Shown: positions 1-8,472 of the stretch, one piece after another
How the letters are laid out: every line of letters begins with the position of its first letter
Numbering within the stretch: position 1 is the stretch's first letter
Notes under the pieces: model-generated
What the model was told of the DNA's origin: nothing
What the model saw: only the letters and a program-made list of their open reading frames with translations
Database searches by the model: none
NCBI GenBank assembly: GCA_002315195.1
Contig: DCGD01000027.1
Coordinates: 1,364 to 21,382, forward strand
From: Prevotellaceae bacterium UBA1787
Lineage (GTDB): Bacteria; Bacteroidota; Bacteroidia; Bacteroidales; Bacteroidaceae
Direction of reading: 5' to 3'
DNA: 20,019 bases
Position numbers and translations under genes: made by a program

Positions 1-362
1 TATACATTCATATCCAATGCGGTGTCGCAGGACAGTACATATTTGATTTCACCGTTTTCGTAATCATAGTTATATGTACCTCTCTCACTCTTGAGCAGCA
101 TCTCATCAGACGTTCCACCATTTGTTCCAATAATGCCGTAAGACACATTTGTAAAAGTCGAATCCTGGCAGAGACAAAGTGTGCGCCTTATTGAAATGCG
201 CGAATGGGACAACGGATCCACTCCATTATACTCGCCGAACCAGCGTTTTTGCAAAAAAGACAATTCGGGGACAAAGGATTTGTCAATGGGAAATGGTTCA
301 GGCTGAGCCCAGGAACAGATTGCCATTACAGCAAGCATAAAAGTACAAATTATTCTTTTCAT
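1..362 (-). CDS. Partial secreted protein of the WxGxYxG family (runs off left edge)
   Basis: Only the first 120 codons are in the window; the 3' end lies beyond base 1. It starts at the ATG at 360-362, 15 bases after the stop of the C10 peptidase gene. Residues 1-19 look like a type I signal peptide (basic KR, hydrophobic core, cleavage near SWA|Q). There is no lipobox Cys, unlike its two relatives. The rest resembles the two lipoproteins at 17454-18107 and 18151-18738: Trp41 in WFGEYNG, STFTN at 68-72, KSERGTYNYD at 91-100 and a CD motif at 112-113 all align with the same positions there. The W-x-G start followed by predicted beta strands resembles a small calycin/lipocalin-like fold, but this is inference and I assign no function. 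It is probably the next member of the same long transcription unit. Confidence 0.8.
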   Translation of the reverse strand, partial: MKRIICTFMLAVMAICSWAQPEPFPIDKSFVPELSFLQKRWFGEYNGVDPLSHSRISIRRTLCLCQDSTFTNVSYGIIGTNGGTSDEMLLKSERGTYNYDYENGEIKYVLSCDTALDMNV

Positions 363-377
363 AATCGTATCAATCAA

Positions 378-2507
378 TTATTTGTCAGTTTTCAGAAGGT
401 ATTTTTTTCTATTGTATATATAAATATGTTTCGGCAATGGATGAGTTGTCTTCATTCCATTCATATCATGCAAGGTCGTATTCTTTTTTGTTTGCAACAC
501 ATTGGTTATGTCCGTTGGTATCCATGGAATGTTTTTCCCTTGAATTTCATAGCCTTCGATATAAATAATTCCGTCGCTTACCCTAAAAGGAACGGAATAA
601 AGCGTAAGGTTGCTCAGCCAAATGGATTTATCAAAAAACATATTGTAAACGAACGAGAATTTGTCTTCAAAAAAAGGCTTATATCCCATGCAAAGCCAAT
701 AATGTCCGTCAGGAATGTTTGAAGAGAACACACCACTCACGCGCACATTGCGTAAGACGGACGAACCTGGAATTGAGATTTCTGTCTTTTCGTCCATTAC
801 AGACAACATTTTGCCATAAGTGTCCGTAATAACAAAAGATAATTGGCCGGAGTTTGAACTCGTGCCCAAATTCACAAGGGTATCGATATTACAGGAAAAC
901 ATAGCATCGTCCCAATACCATGTTGGAGTAATCCTTCCCCTTGTTCCGAGAAATTCCTTAGGCGAGATTTCGCTTCCTCCAAACCATTTCGAAGAATCAA
1001 GAACATCAATTTCAGGGAAATCAGCATATACCTCAATGTCCTCATTGTATTCATTCACGCATTCTATTCTCAATTCGTATTTGCCGGTTGGTATATGCTT
1101 AGGCAAGAAACAAGAATAATAAAAGTCATTCCATTTTCTTCCATGTGAGAAGATTTGGTTGTTCAATCTGTACAGTTCAAATTTATCATCAGGATTATTC
1201 TTGCTGCAAAGCATCAGTTTAACGGTTGCAGTCATGTTTTCTGAAATTCCCACAAGGCTTTCTACGCAGAGTTGCATAAGTTGTTCTGGTAGAAAAGCGT
1301 TTTTGGTGAGTGCAATATTCTTGCATACCATTCGTTGATGCGAAACATTGTCTTCTGGCATAAGTCCGCAGATCATTGAATTGTTGTTGGAAAAATCCGA
1401 GTCGGACTCGGCACCGACACCGACATTATTGGGCTTTAGCAAATTCAAAAGATAGTAACCGTTGCATAGACCTCCCCATCCCCAGTTGATATGATAATAC
1501 ATACTCCCGTCGCTGTCTTTCTGCATGCCATCAATTACGAAAGCATGACCACCTTGTTCGCTTTGCCCCGTGTAATACACGGGACGATTTTGCAACAACT
1601 CGTTTTGAAGAGTCTTGTGCCATAGTTTGGGAGAGAAATCATCTGAATTGGCAATGAACATGTCACTGTCGTAGTCCATATAATGCTTCATTCCATAATA
1701 AGCATCGTAATCGCTTGCACCACTCCCATCCGAGTCGTAGTCCATCTTTACAGCGGCACCCACGGCAGACAGCAACGTGGCTATGGGCTGTGAAACACTC
1801 TCATCCACGCTTGTCTTGCTGTATTTGTCGAGCATGTTTTCCCATTGAAAAATAGTATTTTCGAAGTCGCACATGATATGAAATTTGTTTGTAGCCGTGC
1901 AATAATCCACTGCCCCTTTTCCATGTAGCGGCCATCCATGGTACTTCATTATCTGGGAAAGAGCCGTTGCCACACATCCCGCGGGGGTTCTTTTATATCC
2001 TTTTTTAGGACACTTTGCGTTAAATGGGTAATCTTGGTTCCATTCGATTTCTCCAAGTAAGGGAACTATGTCATCGTTATCAGTTACCGAACTTGACAAC
2101 CACTTTTCCAAATAGGCATTTTCCACATTCATTGCTGAACGCATTTGATGGTATTCGTTCATCCAAGACTTGATATGCGTGGGCATGTCGTTTGTGCAAA
2201 ACACCGAGTGGTCACCAAAAGCAAGTATTTCGGGCATGGATGTGGCGGCGGAAATGATGATAAAGCCCGGCAAAGGATTATTGGACGCATCGCTTCTTGT
2301 CACAACAAAATATGTACTGTCCTTGCTTATCTGAGAGACGTTGACATTATCTGGTATTTTTAGCAGCCGTTTACCTTGTGTTCTTTCATGATGCCAGTGC
2401 TTACATGCTATTCTATGAACCTCTTCAATACTTCTTTCATCTGCATACATGTTTGAACATAAGGAACATAAAAAGAATAAGATGATATGGAGGGTGAGTT
2501 TGGTCAT
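378..2507 (-). CDS. C10 family (streptopain-like) secreted cysteine peptidase
   Basis: A 709-residue secreted papain-fold cysteine endopeptidase of MEROPS family C10 (relatives: SpeB, interpain, Bacteroides Bfp). I use the ATG at 2505-2507 because it is followed directly by a signal peptide (MTKLTLHIILFFLC..., cut near MYA|DE). The frame extends to a TTG at 2571-2573, but that adds 22 residues ahead of the signal and crosses a hairpin. Residues about 23-145 form the inhibitory propeptide, with the typical GFIIISA segment. The catalytic domain covers about 150-385: nucleophile Cys178 in TPAGCVATALSQIMKYH, His321 in GGHAFVIDG, and Asn341-Trp342 in HINWGWGG. The 320-residue C-terminal part is beta-rich and ends in a segment (LHDMNG...IYIYNRKK) resembling the C-terminal tails of Prevotella C10 proteins, possibly a degenerate sorting tail. 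The motifs needed for activity are intact. Its neighbours are surface lipoproteins, so it probably acts at or outside the outer membrane; its substrate is unknown. Confidence 0.93.
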   Translation of the reverse strand: MTKLTLHIILFFLCSLCSNMYADERSIEEVHRIACKHWHHERTQGKRLLKIPDNVNVSQISKDSTYFVVTRSDASNNPLPGFIIISAATSMPEILAFGDHSVFCTNDMPTHIKSWMNEYHQMRSAMNVENAYLEKWLSSSVTDNDDIVPLLGEIEWNQDYPFNAKCPKKGYKRTPAGCVATALSQIMKYHGWPLHGKGAVDYCTATNKFHIMCDFENTIFQWENMLDKYSKTSVDESVSQPIATLLSAVGAAVKMDYDSDGSGASDYDAYYGMKHYMDYDSDMFIANSDDFSPKLWHKTLQNELLQNRPVYYTGQSEQGGHAFVIDGMQKDSDGSMYYHINWGWGGLCNGYYLLNLLKPNNVGVGAESDSDFSNNNSMICGLMPEDNVSHQRMVCKNIALTKNAFLPEQLMQLCVESLVGISENMTATVKLMLCSKNNPDDKFELYRLNNQIFSHGRKWNDFYYSCFLPKHIPTGKYELRIECVNEYNEDIEVYADFPEIDVLDSSKWFGGSEISPKEFLGTRGRITPTWYWDDAMFSCNIDTLVNLGTSSNSGQLSFVITDTYGKMLSVMDEKTEISIPGSSVLRNVRVSGVFSSNIPDGHYWLCMGYKPFFEDKFSFVYNMFFDKSIWLSNLTLYSVPFRVSDGIIYIEGYEIQGKNIPWIPTDITNVLQTKKNTTLHDMNGMKTTHPLPKHIYIYNRKKYLLKTDK

Positions 2508-2526
2508 AACGAAAAACTTTGGAATA

Positions 2527-2561
2527 CATGGGGGAACGAACGGGACAGTTGTTCCCCCATG
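2527..2561 (-). promoter_or_regulatory. Perfect 11-bp inverted repeat in leader of the C10 peptidase gene
   Basis: Bases 2527-2537 and 2551-2561 are exact reverse complements (CATGGGGGAAC), separated by a 13-base loop. The element lies 20 bases upstream of the peptidase start and inside the 75-base gap after the previous gene. A second small hairpin (2561-2565 with 2570-2574, loop of four) abuts it. There is no immediate U-run in the minus-strand transcript, so it is not a standard intrinsic terminator. An RNA stabiliser or processing site, an attenuator, or a dimeric regulator site are all possible. Confidence 0.6.
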
Positions 2562-2582
2562 TTGAGTGTTCAACTTTTATCT

Positions 2583-4172
2583 TTACGGTTGTTGGCTAAT
2601 CTCCATTATGGTACCTTTGAATGAAGGTAAAGGATAAGTAATCGACTCAGTTGATGTATTTGATAAAGTCGGTGCGTTATTGTTGTGTTGGGGTGCCCTG
2701 TTCGATGAGGAGGTCGGATACCTCACACAATCATAATTACCAATATTTGATTTTGAATCAAGGGCATAGGTCAAGACCATGCATTTTTCTGATTCGCGTA
2801 AAGTGCGAAGGCTGGCACTTTGATAAAAATCGGTAATTTTACCTTTTTTGATATTATAATAAATCATGAAAGCCAAATACCGATCATCATAGTCAAGATC
2901 ATCACTATCTTCAGAAACGTATGCAAAATATTTAGTTGCATTGTTGCTCATGCTTACATCATACAACCAGTATTTACTGTCAAAAGAAAGGTTTGAAATC
3001 GAAGCAATAGGTAAATTTGTTGCATTTGTCTTAAATTCGTATTTTTGCAGAGGTCCGCGCACGCCATCGCTATTATATGCGATGGTACACAAATAATAAG
3101 TTGTATTAGGGGTGTAAAATGATTTATTCGAAAAGAGACTAATGTAATTTGCATATGTTTGTGCATCTTTGGCTGTACCCCGAGATGTCATATAATCAAT
3201 CATTTCCTCGTCAGAGTCAAAGTCTGAAAGACTAATGAAAATTCTGCTATAAAAATTATTTGCAGTACTACCGACACTCCAGTTGGTACATATACCATCC
3301 GTAAATGGAACAGTAAAATTAGGTTTCACCCAAGCATTTCTATCAATGTCACCAACCTGTTGCCATCCAAGTGAATTATAGTTGCTATTGGTGGGAATAG
3401 TTAAATAGCCACTTGAACCAACCGTCAGTTTGCTTCCTTCAAATGTGGAAAGAAGATAGTTTTTTGACTCTGAAACATTGGTGACATAAATATTGTTGTT
3501 TCCATTGGCATTTGTCAAAGTACCATAAACGTAAGGTGTATAACCATTTTTGACTGTAAGGGAAGCGTCAGTTTTGGCGGTTGTAATATCCAGCGTAGTC
3601 AATGAGATAGAGGAAATATATTTTATGTCATTTTTTTCACTTGGCAAATTAATCTTTGTATCATTGTTTCCTTTGAAACGTAAGCGTGCGGTCACGGGTG
3701 ACAAAGTCACATTTACATAGATGTCGCTTGAACTGCATGTGTAAGTACCTGTACCTTTGTATGCAACGGACGTAGGGCTCATGTTTATCGTTGAATTGTC
3801 GGTGCTTGTAGGATTTTCTACATAAACAGCGGTACAAGATGTGTTTGAAGATGTTGTCTGCAACTGAGACGTTGTAGAGAAAGACCAAGACGCGCCATCA
3901 TATTCCGCCTTTCCGGTAATATAAGTAGACGATGTGCCACTTTTCAAAAAGCGAATATATATGACACTTTCAGATGGCCAATTTGTTGTAACCGCACGCG
4001 TAGTGACACCATCAAAATTTGATACACCCCCATTCAGATGAAGGTTATAAGTAAACTCTCCATTTTGTTGCGCCGCTTCACGAACAATCAGTTCGTCATT
4101 CTGAGAACATGACGTGAAGAAAGCGCCAACTACTGCCATTAATGTAGCAAGGATAAAAGAAAACTTTTTCAT
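2583..4172 (-). CDS. Fimbrillin-like / modular surface lipoprotein
   Basis: A 529-residue lipoprotein. The signal peptide ends in a lipobox with Cys22 (AFFTSC), followed by SQNDE; the acidic residues just after the Cys fit the Bacteroidetes surface-export signal. Residues 30-260 resemble a fimbrillin-type N-terminal domain: a TTRA motif at 57-60 (in FimA-like proteins this region is trimmed after Arg), an LSP...RLRFKG motif at 157-168, and a GYTPYVYG...GSSGY segment. The lipoprotein encoded at 4245-5627 has the same motifs in the same order. Residues about 300-480 look like two FN3-like modules (DFDSDEE..., TPNTTYYLCTIAYNSDG...KYEFKT) related in style to those in the protein at 5637-7118. The C-terminus is Ser/Asn-rich. 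It is followed by the peptidase gene after 75 bases and preceded by its paralogue after 72 bases. A role as a pilus subunit or surface binding protein is inferred, not shown. Confidence 0.8.
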   Translation of the reverse strand: MKKFSFILATLMAVVGAFFTSCSQNDELIVREAAQQNGEFTYNLHLNGGVSNFDGVTTRAVTTNWPSESVIYIRFLKSGTSSTYITGKAEYDGASWSFSTTSQLQTTSSNTSCTAVYVENPTSTDNSTINMSPTSVAYKGTGTYTCSSSDIYVNVTLSPVTARLRFKGNNDTKINLPSEKNDIKYISSISLTTLDITTAKTDASLTVKNGYTPYVYGTLTNANGNNNIYVTNVSESKNYLLSTFEGSKLTVGSSGYLTIPTNSNYNSLGWQQVGDIDRNAWVKPNFTVPFTDGICTNWSVGSTANNFYSRIFISLSDFDSDEEMIDYMTSRGTAKDAQTYANYISLFSNKSFYTPNTTYYLCTIAYNSDGVRGPLQKYEFKTNATNLPIASISNLSFDSKYWLYDVSMSNNATKYFAYVSEDSDDLDYDDRYLAFMIYYNIKKGKITDFYQSASLRTLRESEKCMVLTYALDSKSNIGNYDCVRYPTSSSNRAPQHNNNAPTLSNTSTESITYPLPSFKGTIMEISQQP

Positions 4173-4244
4173 ATAATGTAAATTTAAACGTCAATCTAAT
4201 TTGTTGTCTTCAGTAAAACCTTCTCTTTCAATATTTTTATTTTT

Positions 4245-5627
4245 TTAGTCCAATGGGCCATCGTCAGGATAATCGTCTCGGCCAATATCGGAAGCCTTTG
4301 CTTGCGTAACATTTATTGTTACTGTTTTTTTGCTGGTGGCACCTTGAATGGTAACAGTGGCCGTACGTTTTGACCCCGTATTCGCCTCAGCGGCAATCCT
4401 AAACGTACCATTGTTGCTACCTGATGTTTTTGAGAGATTAATCCAAGTCGCGGACTTTGAGACAGACCAAGAATCGTTTGAGGTAACGGTAATGGACATA
4501 AAGGACTGAATTGAACCGAGCGTTACAGTTGTAGGAGAAGCATCCAACGTATATGAAACACCTGCCTGGGTTACTGTTATTGATAATGTCTTTTTGGAAT
4601 AGATCCCTTTAATATAGACAACACCCTGACGTTCGGAGGAAGAGTTATTTTGTTCAACACTAATTTTGAGTGTGGCATCCGAACTTCCAATGGTTTTGTC
4701 AACAGACAACCACGAATTTGAACAACTTGCGAACCAATAATCATTTGTTGTAATGGACATGGTTTGTGAAGAAGCAGAAGAATTAAAATTGATTTGATCT
4801 GTCGATAAAGTCAATGTGTAACTTTCATTGTCAAGGCTTCCATTGTCGGAAAATTCGTCTTTGTTAACGCCTTCCATGTGAATGACCGTGTCGGTTTTAA
4901 CATCAATTTCAGCAAGATCAATGTATCCACTTGAGCCTATGGGCAAAACCTTTGTGGATATTGTCTTTTCATAAGTCTTTCCCTTATATGCAATGGATAA
5001 GTTATTACATTCATCCGGATAGCCATATACATAATCCGTATATCCGTCAGAGCCGATAGATAAAGTCATCTTTGAGGTGGATTTTTTTATTTTATCGTAG
5101 GCTAATTCATAGTTTGCAAGATGAGAGAAACCCGTAACCGACACATTTTGTCCGGATTCACCCTTAAATCTAAGGCGAGAACAATTTGGTGACAATGTTC
5201 CTTGAACAAACATTATGTTGTTTTTGTACGTATATGGTTCTTTTTCCAATGCATATTCAATACTTTGACCCGTGAAGGAATAATATTGATGATTGGACGT
5301 TTGTCCATTTTCAAAATGTCTGCATGTCACAGTTCCCGAACTGCTTGGAATGCCATATAAAATTAACGTAAAACCATCTGATTCGCTGTACTTGGCGTCA
5401 GCTGTCTCTCCATTGTCCAGTATCAAATGAACCACGTCATTGTTTTTCCAACCTAAAAGTGGAGCACGGGTGTATATTGGTGAGAACTGAGACTTTCCAC
5501 CGCTAAACACAAGTTTTATTTTTGCCGGTTGCGAACCCTTTTCCTCTTCCATTTCATTTTGGCAAGAAAACAGAATGGCAGAAAAAGAAAGTATCAAAAC
5601 AAAAAGATTGTATGTTTTCATTTTCAT
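4245..5627 (-). CDS. Surface lipoprotein with fimbrillin-like domain and two BACON domains
   Basis: A 460-residue lipoprotein with Cys22 in the lipobox ILFSC, followed by QNEMEEE, a strongly acidic tail typical of exported Bacteroidetes lipoproteins. Residues 30-240 match the N-terminal domain of the next gene product (2583-4172): YTRAP at 52-56, LSP...RLRFKG at 145-156, GYTDYVYG near 195 and GSSGYI near 231. Two tandem BACON domains follow at about 270-355 and 359-444, each with the pattern SITTNDxW...W(L/I)xxxKTxGS...T(V/I)xVTQA. BACON domains are Ig-like spacers or binding modules common in Bacteroidetes extracellular proteins. The protein ends in a short acidic tail (DDYPDDGPLD). The start at 5625-5627 is 9 bases after the preceding stop, so co-transcription is very likely. 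The ligand is unknown. Confidence 0.85.
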   Translation of the reverse strand: MKMKTYNLFVLILSFSAILFSCQNEMEEEKGSQPAKIKLVFSGGKSQFSPIYTRAPLLGWKNNDVVHLILDNGETADAKYSESDGFTLILYGIPSSSGTVTCRHFENGQTSNHQYYSFTGQSIEYALEKEPYTYKNNIMFVQGTLSPNCSRLRFKGESGQNVSVTGFSHLANYELAYDKIKKSTSKMTLSIGSDGYTDYVYGYPDECNNLSIAYKGKTYEKTISTKVLPIGSSGYIDLAEIDVKTDTVIHMEGVNKDEFSDNGSLDNESYTLTLSTDQINFNSSASSQTMSITTNDYWFASCSNSWLSVDKTIGSSDATLKISVEQNNSSSERQGVVYIKGIYSKKTLSITVTQAGVSYTLDASPTTVTLGSIQSFMSITVTSNDSWSVSKSATWINLSKTSGSNNGTFRIAAEANTGSKRTATVTIQGATSKKTVTINVTQAKASDIGRDDYPDDGPLD

Positions 5628-5636
5628 AATTAATTT

Positions 5637-7118
5637 TTATAGTTTCGTATCTCCTTCGTCAAATCCTTCTTTTTGGAAAATTTCGGTTAAAGTCGTAAAT
5701 TTCATTATGTCACCGTATTTCTTTTCCCCATTCACCCTACACCATGCTTTATATACATATTGTGTATTTGGTTTCAGAGATTTCACTGTATATGAAAAAG
5801 AACCATCATTAATGGAACCAACCTCAACAGTGGAAAGCGAAGACGTGGAAATTCCATAGTCGAAACCGCAGTTTGAAGAGGATGACAATCCAGAAACGCT
5901 ACCATTCAGAGTGGCTTGATAGCTAATTACGTCGGTAGCGGACAAGGTGTTAATTGCAACCTCGGTTTTCATGCTCTCCGATTTACAATTCATAATGTTG
6001 ATGATGCCCGAATTTGTACCATTTGACCTATAACCCCATGCGGCGACTTGTATATATTTGTCCGCACTGTTGATCATTGGCAATTTAGCAAATGTGCCGC
6101 CGCCTTCTTGTTTTGAATAAAGGAATTCTCTACATCGAGTTTGTGTGTCGTCTTCGTTGAAAGCGGTTTCAAATGCAGTATCCCTGACTTTATCTTTATT
6201 GACAAAGATGTTCCAGGCAAGTATGATTCCGTTGTCTTTTAGATTGTAAGTCTTGAATTCATAGGAGCCTACGCAAGCGTAAGTATAAAAATATCCCGTT
6301 TCGGTGGATTTGGTAAAATACCATTGGTGGTAATCCGTACCTTCTTTGTTTACAATTTTATATTCTGATATTTCAACACTTGGCTGGTCTTCTTTACTTT
6401 TTGTAACAACGGGGCTTTCCTCAATTTTGCCAGCTTCTGCATTAGAATTAAAGGGAACTGTAACAATGACATATTTGTGTTCCGGCAATACATTTTCATA
6501 CCAAGCTATCACACCTGTATGGTTCGCGGAAAACCTGTGAGAAGTTATGTTTTCAGGATAACTTGGATAAAACATCTTGGAAGACTTTGCTTGAATGTCT
6601 TTTACTTTTTCATCATTATTCAACAGATTATATTCGTCCTCGTCATACAATGCGATGTAATAATATTGAACATCACCATTGCTCGGTTTTGCGGCACAGG
6701 CTATTCCATAAGTCATTTCAAGTACATCATAAATTTCAACGTAAAAATCAGGTTTGCTCAAAGCTTTCTGAGATATTTCAATAGTGGCTTTCTTGTCACC
6801 ACAGGTTATGGTGATTGTCCCAGGTGCGGAGTTCTCTTTCAACGCATATACAGAAATGTTCTTTGTTCCATAGCCTGATGTTTCCGAAACCCTAAACTCC
6901 GTAGGATTTGAGATAGTCCAATTGGCATCGCCATCTCCGTATTTTCCCGAAACGATAAATGTGGATGAAGATCCGGATTCCTCATCCAACACCAAACTAC
7001 CGGGGCTTACATTCAGTGAATAGACAGGATCAGAACCAGAATCAGAACCGCATCCACCCAAAAACAGCGTACATATCAATATAGACAAGTACATAAAAAT
7101 AAATTTTGTTTTCCTCAT
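5637..7118 (-). CDS. Surface lipoprotein with BACON-like and FN3-like modules
   Basis: A 493-residue lipoprotein. I use the ATG at 7116-7118, which gives MRKTKFIF... and lipobox Cys23 (LFLGGC) followed by GSDSGSD. The frame extends to a TTG at 7146-7148 that would overlap the HAD gene and displace the signal peptide. Residues about 30-115 form a BACON-like domain (LNVSPGSLVL...WTISNP...ISQKAL). The middle contains repeated FN3-like modules with Tyr-rich strands (QYYYIALYDEDEY, YKxYVIVTVPFNSNAEAG), similar to the C-terminal half of the lipoprotein at 2583-4172. Residues about 390-480 form another FN3-like domain (LSATDVISYQATLNGSV...LKPNTQYVYKAWCRVNG). There are no catalytic motifs. It starts 23 bases after the HAD gene and is followed 9 bases later by the BACON/fimbrillin lipoprotein. 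Probably a cell-surface binding or scaffold protein. Confidence 0.8.
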   Translation of the reverse strand: MRKTKFIFMYLSILICTLFLGGCGSDSGSDPVYSLNVSPGSLVLDEESGSSSTFIVSGKYGDGDANWTISNPTEFRVSETSGYGTKNISVYALKENSAPGTITITCGDKKATIEISQKALSKPDFYVEIYDVLEMTYGIACAAKPSNGDVQYYYIALYDEDEYNLLNNDEKVKDIQAKSSKMFYPSYPENITSHRFSANHTGVIAWYENVLPEHKYVIVTVPFNSNAEAGKIEESPVVTKSKEDQPSVEISEYKIVNKEGTDYHQWYFTKSTETGYFYTYACVGSYEFKTYNLKDNGIILAWNIFVNKDKVRDTAFETAFNEDDTQTRCREFLYSKQEGGGTFAKLPMINSADKYIQVAAWGYRSNGTNSGIINIMNCKSESMKTEVAINTLSATDVISYQATLNGSVSGLSSSSNCGFDYGISTSSLSTVEVGSINDGSFSYTVKSLKPNTQYVYKAWCRVNGEKKYGDIMKFTTLTEIFQKEGFDEGDTKL

Positions 7119-7141
7119 ACAATTAATAATTTTACTTTGTT

Positions 7142-7705
7142 TCAACAATCAATTTTAATGAATTTTGTTTTTAATATGGATGCACTTTGTTCATCCGTGT
7201 TAGAATCCCCATAATAAAGATATATTTGGTCTGTTTGTATGCCCAAACTTTGAAGGCGTAGTAGAACGTTTTCAGTGGGTTTGATTGGCTTGGTGCAATT
7301 TCTGCCAATTACAATATCAATCAGATTATTTCCGAACAATTCATTGCAAACCAGTTCCGCTATCGACTGGTATTTGTTTGTCAGTACAATGCATCCATAT
7401 CCATTATCTTTCACACGTTTAAGGAGTTCATAGCCCTTATCTAAAATTTTAGTTCGGTGCAAAGGTTCTTTCAGGTATGAACTGTCAAATACAATCTTGA
7501 ATGTATCCAAGTCTATCTGCATTTCAGAAGTCAGAGTCGTGAACAGTTCATGTAAGTCAAAATGTCGAAAACTCTCAAAATCAAAAGCGGTGACATTGCA
7601 TCCAAGATAGTCACATGTCAACACGCAATGATGGACAATTGTGTCGAAAGAGTCGATGAGTGTCCCATCGAGATCGAAGATAACATATCGTCTATTGTTG
7701 ATCAT
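7142..7705 (-). CDS. HAD-superfamily phosphatase (phosphoglycolate phosphatase-like)
   Basis: A 187-residue cytoplasmic HAD hydrolase. All four HAD motifs are visible: I, FDLDGTLIDS (nucleophile Asp11, Asp13); II, IVLTNK (Thr109); III, the Lys in PIKP (Lys142); IV, YYGDSNTD (Asp167, Asp171). A helical cap lies between motifs I and II, as in subfamily IA enzymes of the Gph/PGMB type, which remove phosphate from small metabolites. At 187 residues it is slightly short at the C-terminus for this family (usually 210-230), but no motif is missing. It has no signal peptide and so is a cytoplasmic enzyme among exported proteins. It begins 87 bases after the previous gene, the largest gap in the run, so a secondary promoter there is possible. 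The substrate cannot be inferred; it may be a phosphorylated intermediate of whatever the operon handles. Confidence 0.87.
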   Translation of the reverse strand: MINNRRYVIFDLDGTLIDSFDTIVHHCVLTCDYLGCNVTAFDFESFRHFDLHELFTTLTSEMQIDLDTFKIVFDSSYLKEPLHRTKILDKGYELLKRVKDNGYGCIVLTNKYQSIAELVCNELFGNNLIDIVIGRNCTKPIKPTENVLLRLQSLGIQTDQIYLYYGDSNTDEQSASILKTKFIKIDC

Positions 7706-7792
7706 ATAATATTTTCTTGTGATTAATGACCCTCATTTATTGTTATGTCACAAAGAATTCGGTTTATTCGGAAACATCAAGAACCTATAACG

Positions 7793-8461
7793 TCATTGTG
7801 TTTTGATTTCTGTTTCGATTGCCACTGGTTGTGTAAAAATTATGGTTCTGTTCTTGTCGTCTTTTCCCATGGATGCCTCTCCAAGTCCATTTCGTGTTGG
7901 ACTTTTTTCTTTGCTTAGTCGTTTACCGGTGAATTCCTTGCGTGTAGAAAATGCGCCCGGTGTTGACATCACTTGAATGTCCATAGTGTCTGAATCAAGA
8001 TTAACGACAGGAACAGAGAAAGAGAACGAGATTTTGGTGTTCACTTTGTCGAGGTTGATGTCAAAAGTGCGTGTTGTTGATTTTGTATGGCCAATGCTGT
8101 CCGTAACTATGGCGGTAGTGTCGCACAACGCCGTGATAAGCGGCAGGAGGTCGGGTTTCACCTCAACGTTGGCATTATCCTTTCTCATCATTGCTTTTAC
8201 CTCGTTAGGATGATGTTTCATTTTATTGCGCACCATGGGTGCAGATGGAAACATGACGGAAATATGTTGTGATGGCAGGTTTACCTGCAATCCTTGCATG
8301 AGTACGGCCAATTGCTGCTTGCTGTCATTTGATATAAGACAGACAGTCAAACTGTCATTTTTTCTTGTCGCCGTTATCAACCAATCGTCATTCGCCTTCA
8401 GAGACAATGGCAAACTATAACCCAAAATCAATAAAACGATAAATTTCTTGAACCTGTTCAT
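7793..8461 (-). CDS. Small exported protein, paralogue of the next upstream gene product
   Basis: A 222-residue protein of unrecognised family. An N-terminal signal peptide is clear (MNRFKKFIVLLILGYSLPLSLKA|ND). The body is predicted beta-rich and has no Cys pair or catalytic motif that I can identify. Residues about 70-150 align with residues about 85-185 of the protein encoded at 8473-9240: each has a short hydrophobic stretch with an LQG/MKG turn, a (F/L)PSA motif, then KP(D/N)(L/I)LPLI and a strand-rich FDINLDKVNTKI / FKIFLDVDNDKL segment. The gene starts 11 bases after that paralogue, and both follow the TonB receptor closely. Periplasmic or outer-membrane-associated accessory proteins of the receptor are a reasonable inference. 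Small exported proteins often follow receptors of this class (for example the GLPGLI family), but the GLPGLI motif is absent here. Confidence 0.72.
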   Translation of the reverse strand: MNRFKKFIVLLILGYSLPLSLKANDDWLITATRKNDSLTVCLISNDSKQQLAVLMQGLQVNLPSQHISVMFPSAPMVRNKMKHHPNEVKAMMRKDNANVEVKPDLLPLITALCDTTAIVTDSIGHTKSTTRTFDINLDKVNTKISFSFSVPVVNLDSDTMDIQVMSTPGAFSTRKEFTGKRLSKEKSPTRNGLGEASMGKDDKNRTIIFTQPVAIETEIKTQ

Positions 8462-8472
8462 ATTATTGTGTA

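Noticed and set aside
1397..1413. Near-palindrome within the C10 peptidase gene
   Set aside because: It encodes an alternating Ser-Asp run (ESDSD); codon repetition explains it and it is not in a leader.
2508..2573. Upstream TTG start extending the C10 peptidase by 22 residues
   Set aside because: It would place a Pro-rich stretch before an otherwise perfect signal peptide and run through the hairpin; the ATG at 2505-2507 is better.
7119..7148. Upstream TTG start of the BACON/FN3 lipoprotein
   Set aside because: It overlaps the HAD gene and pushes the lipobox to residue 33; the ATG at 7116-7118 gives a standard lipoprotein signal.
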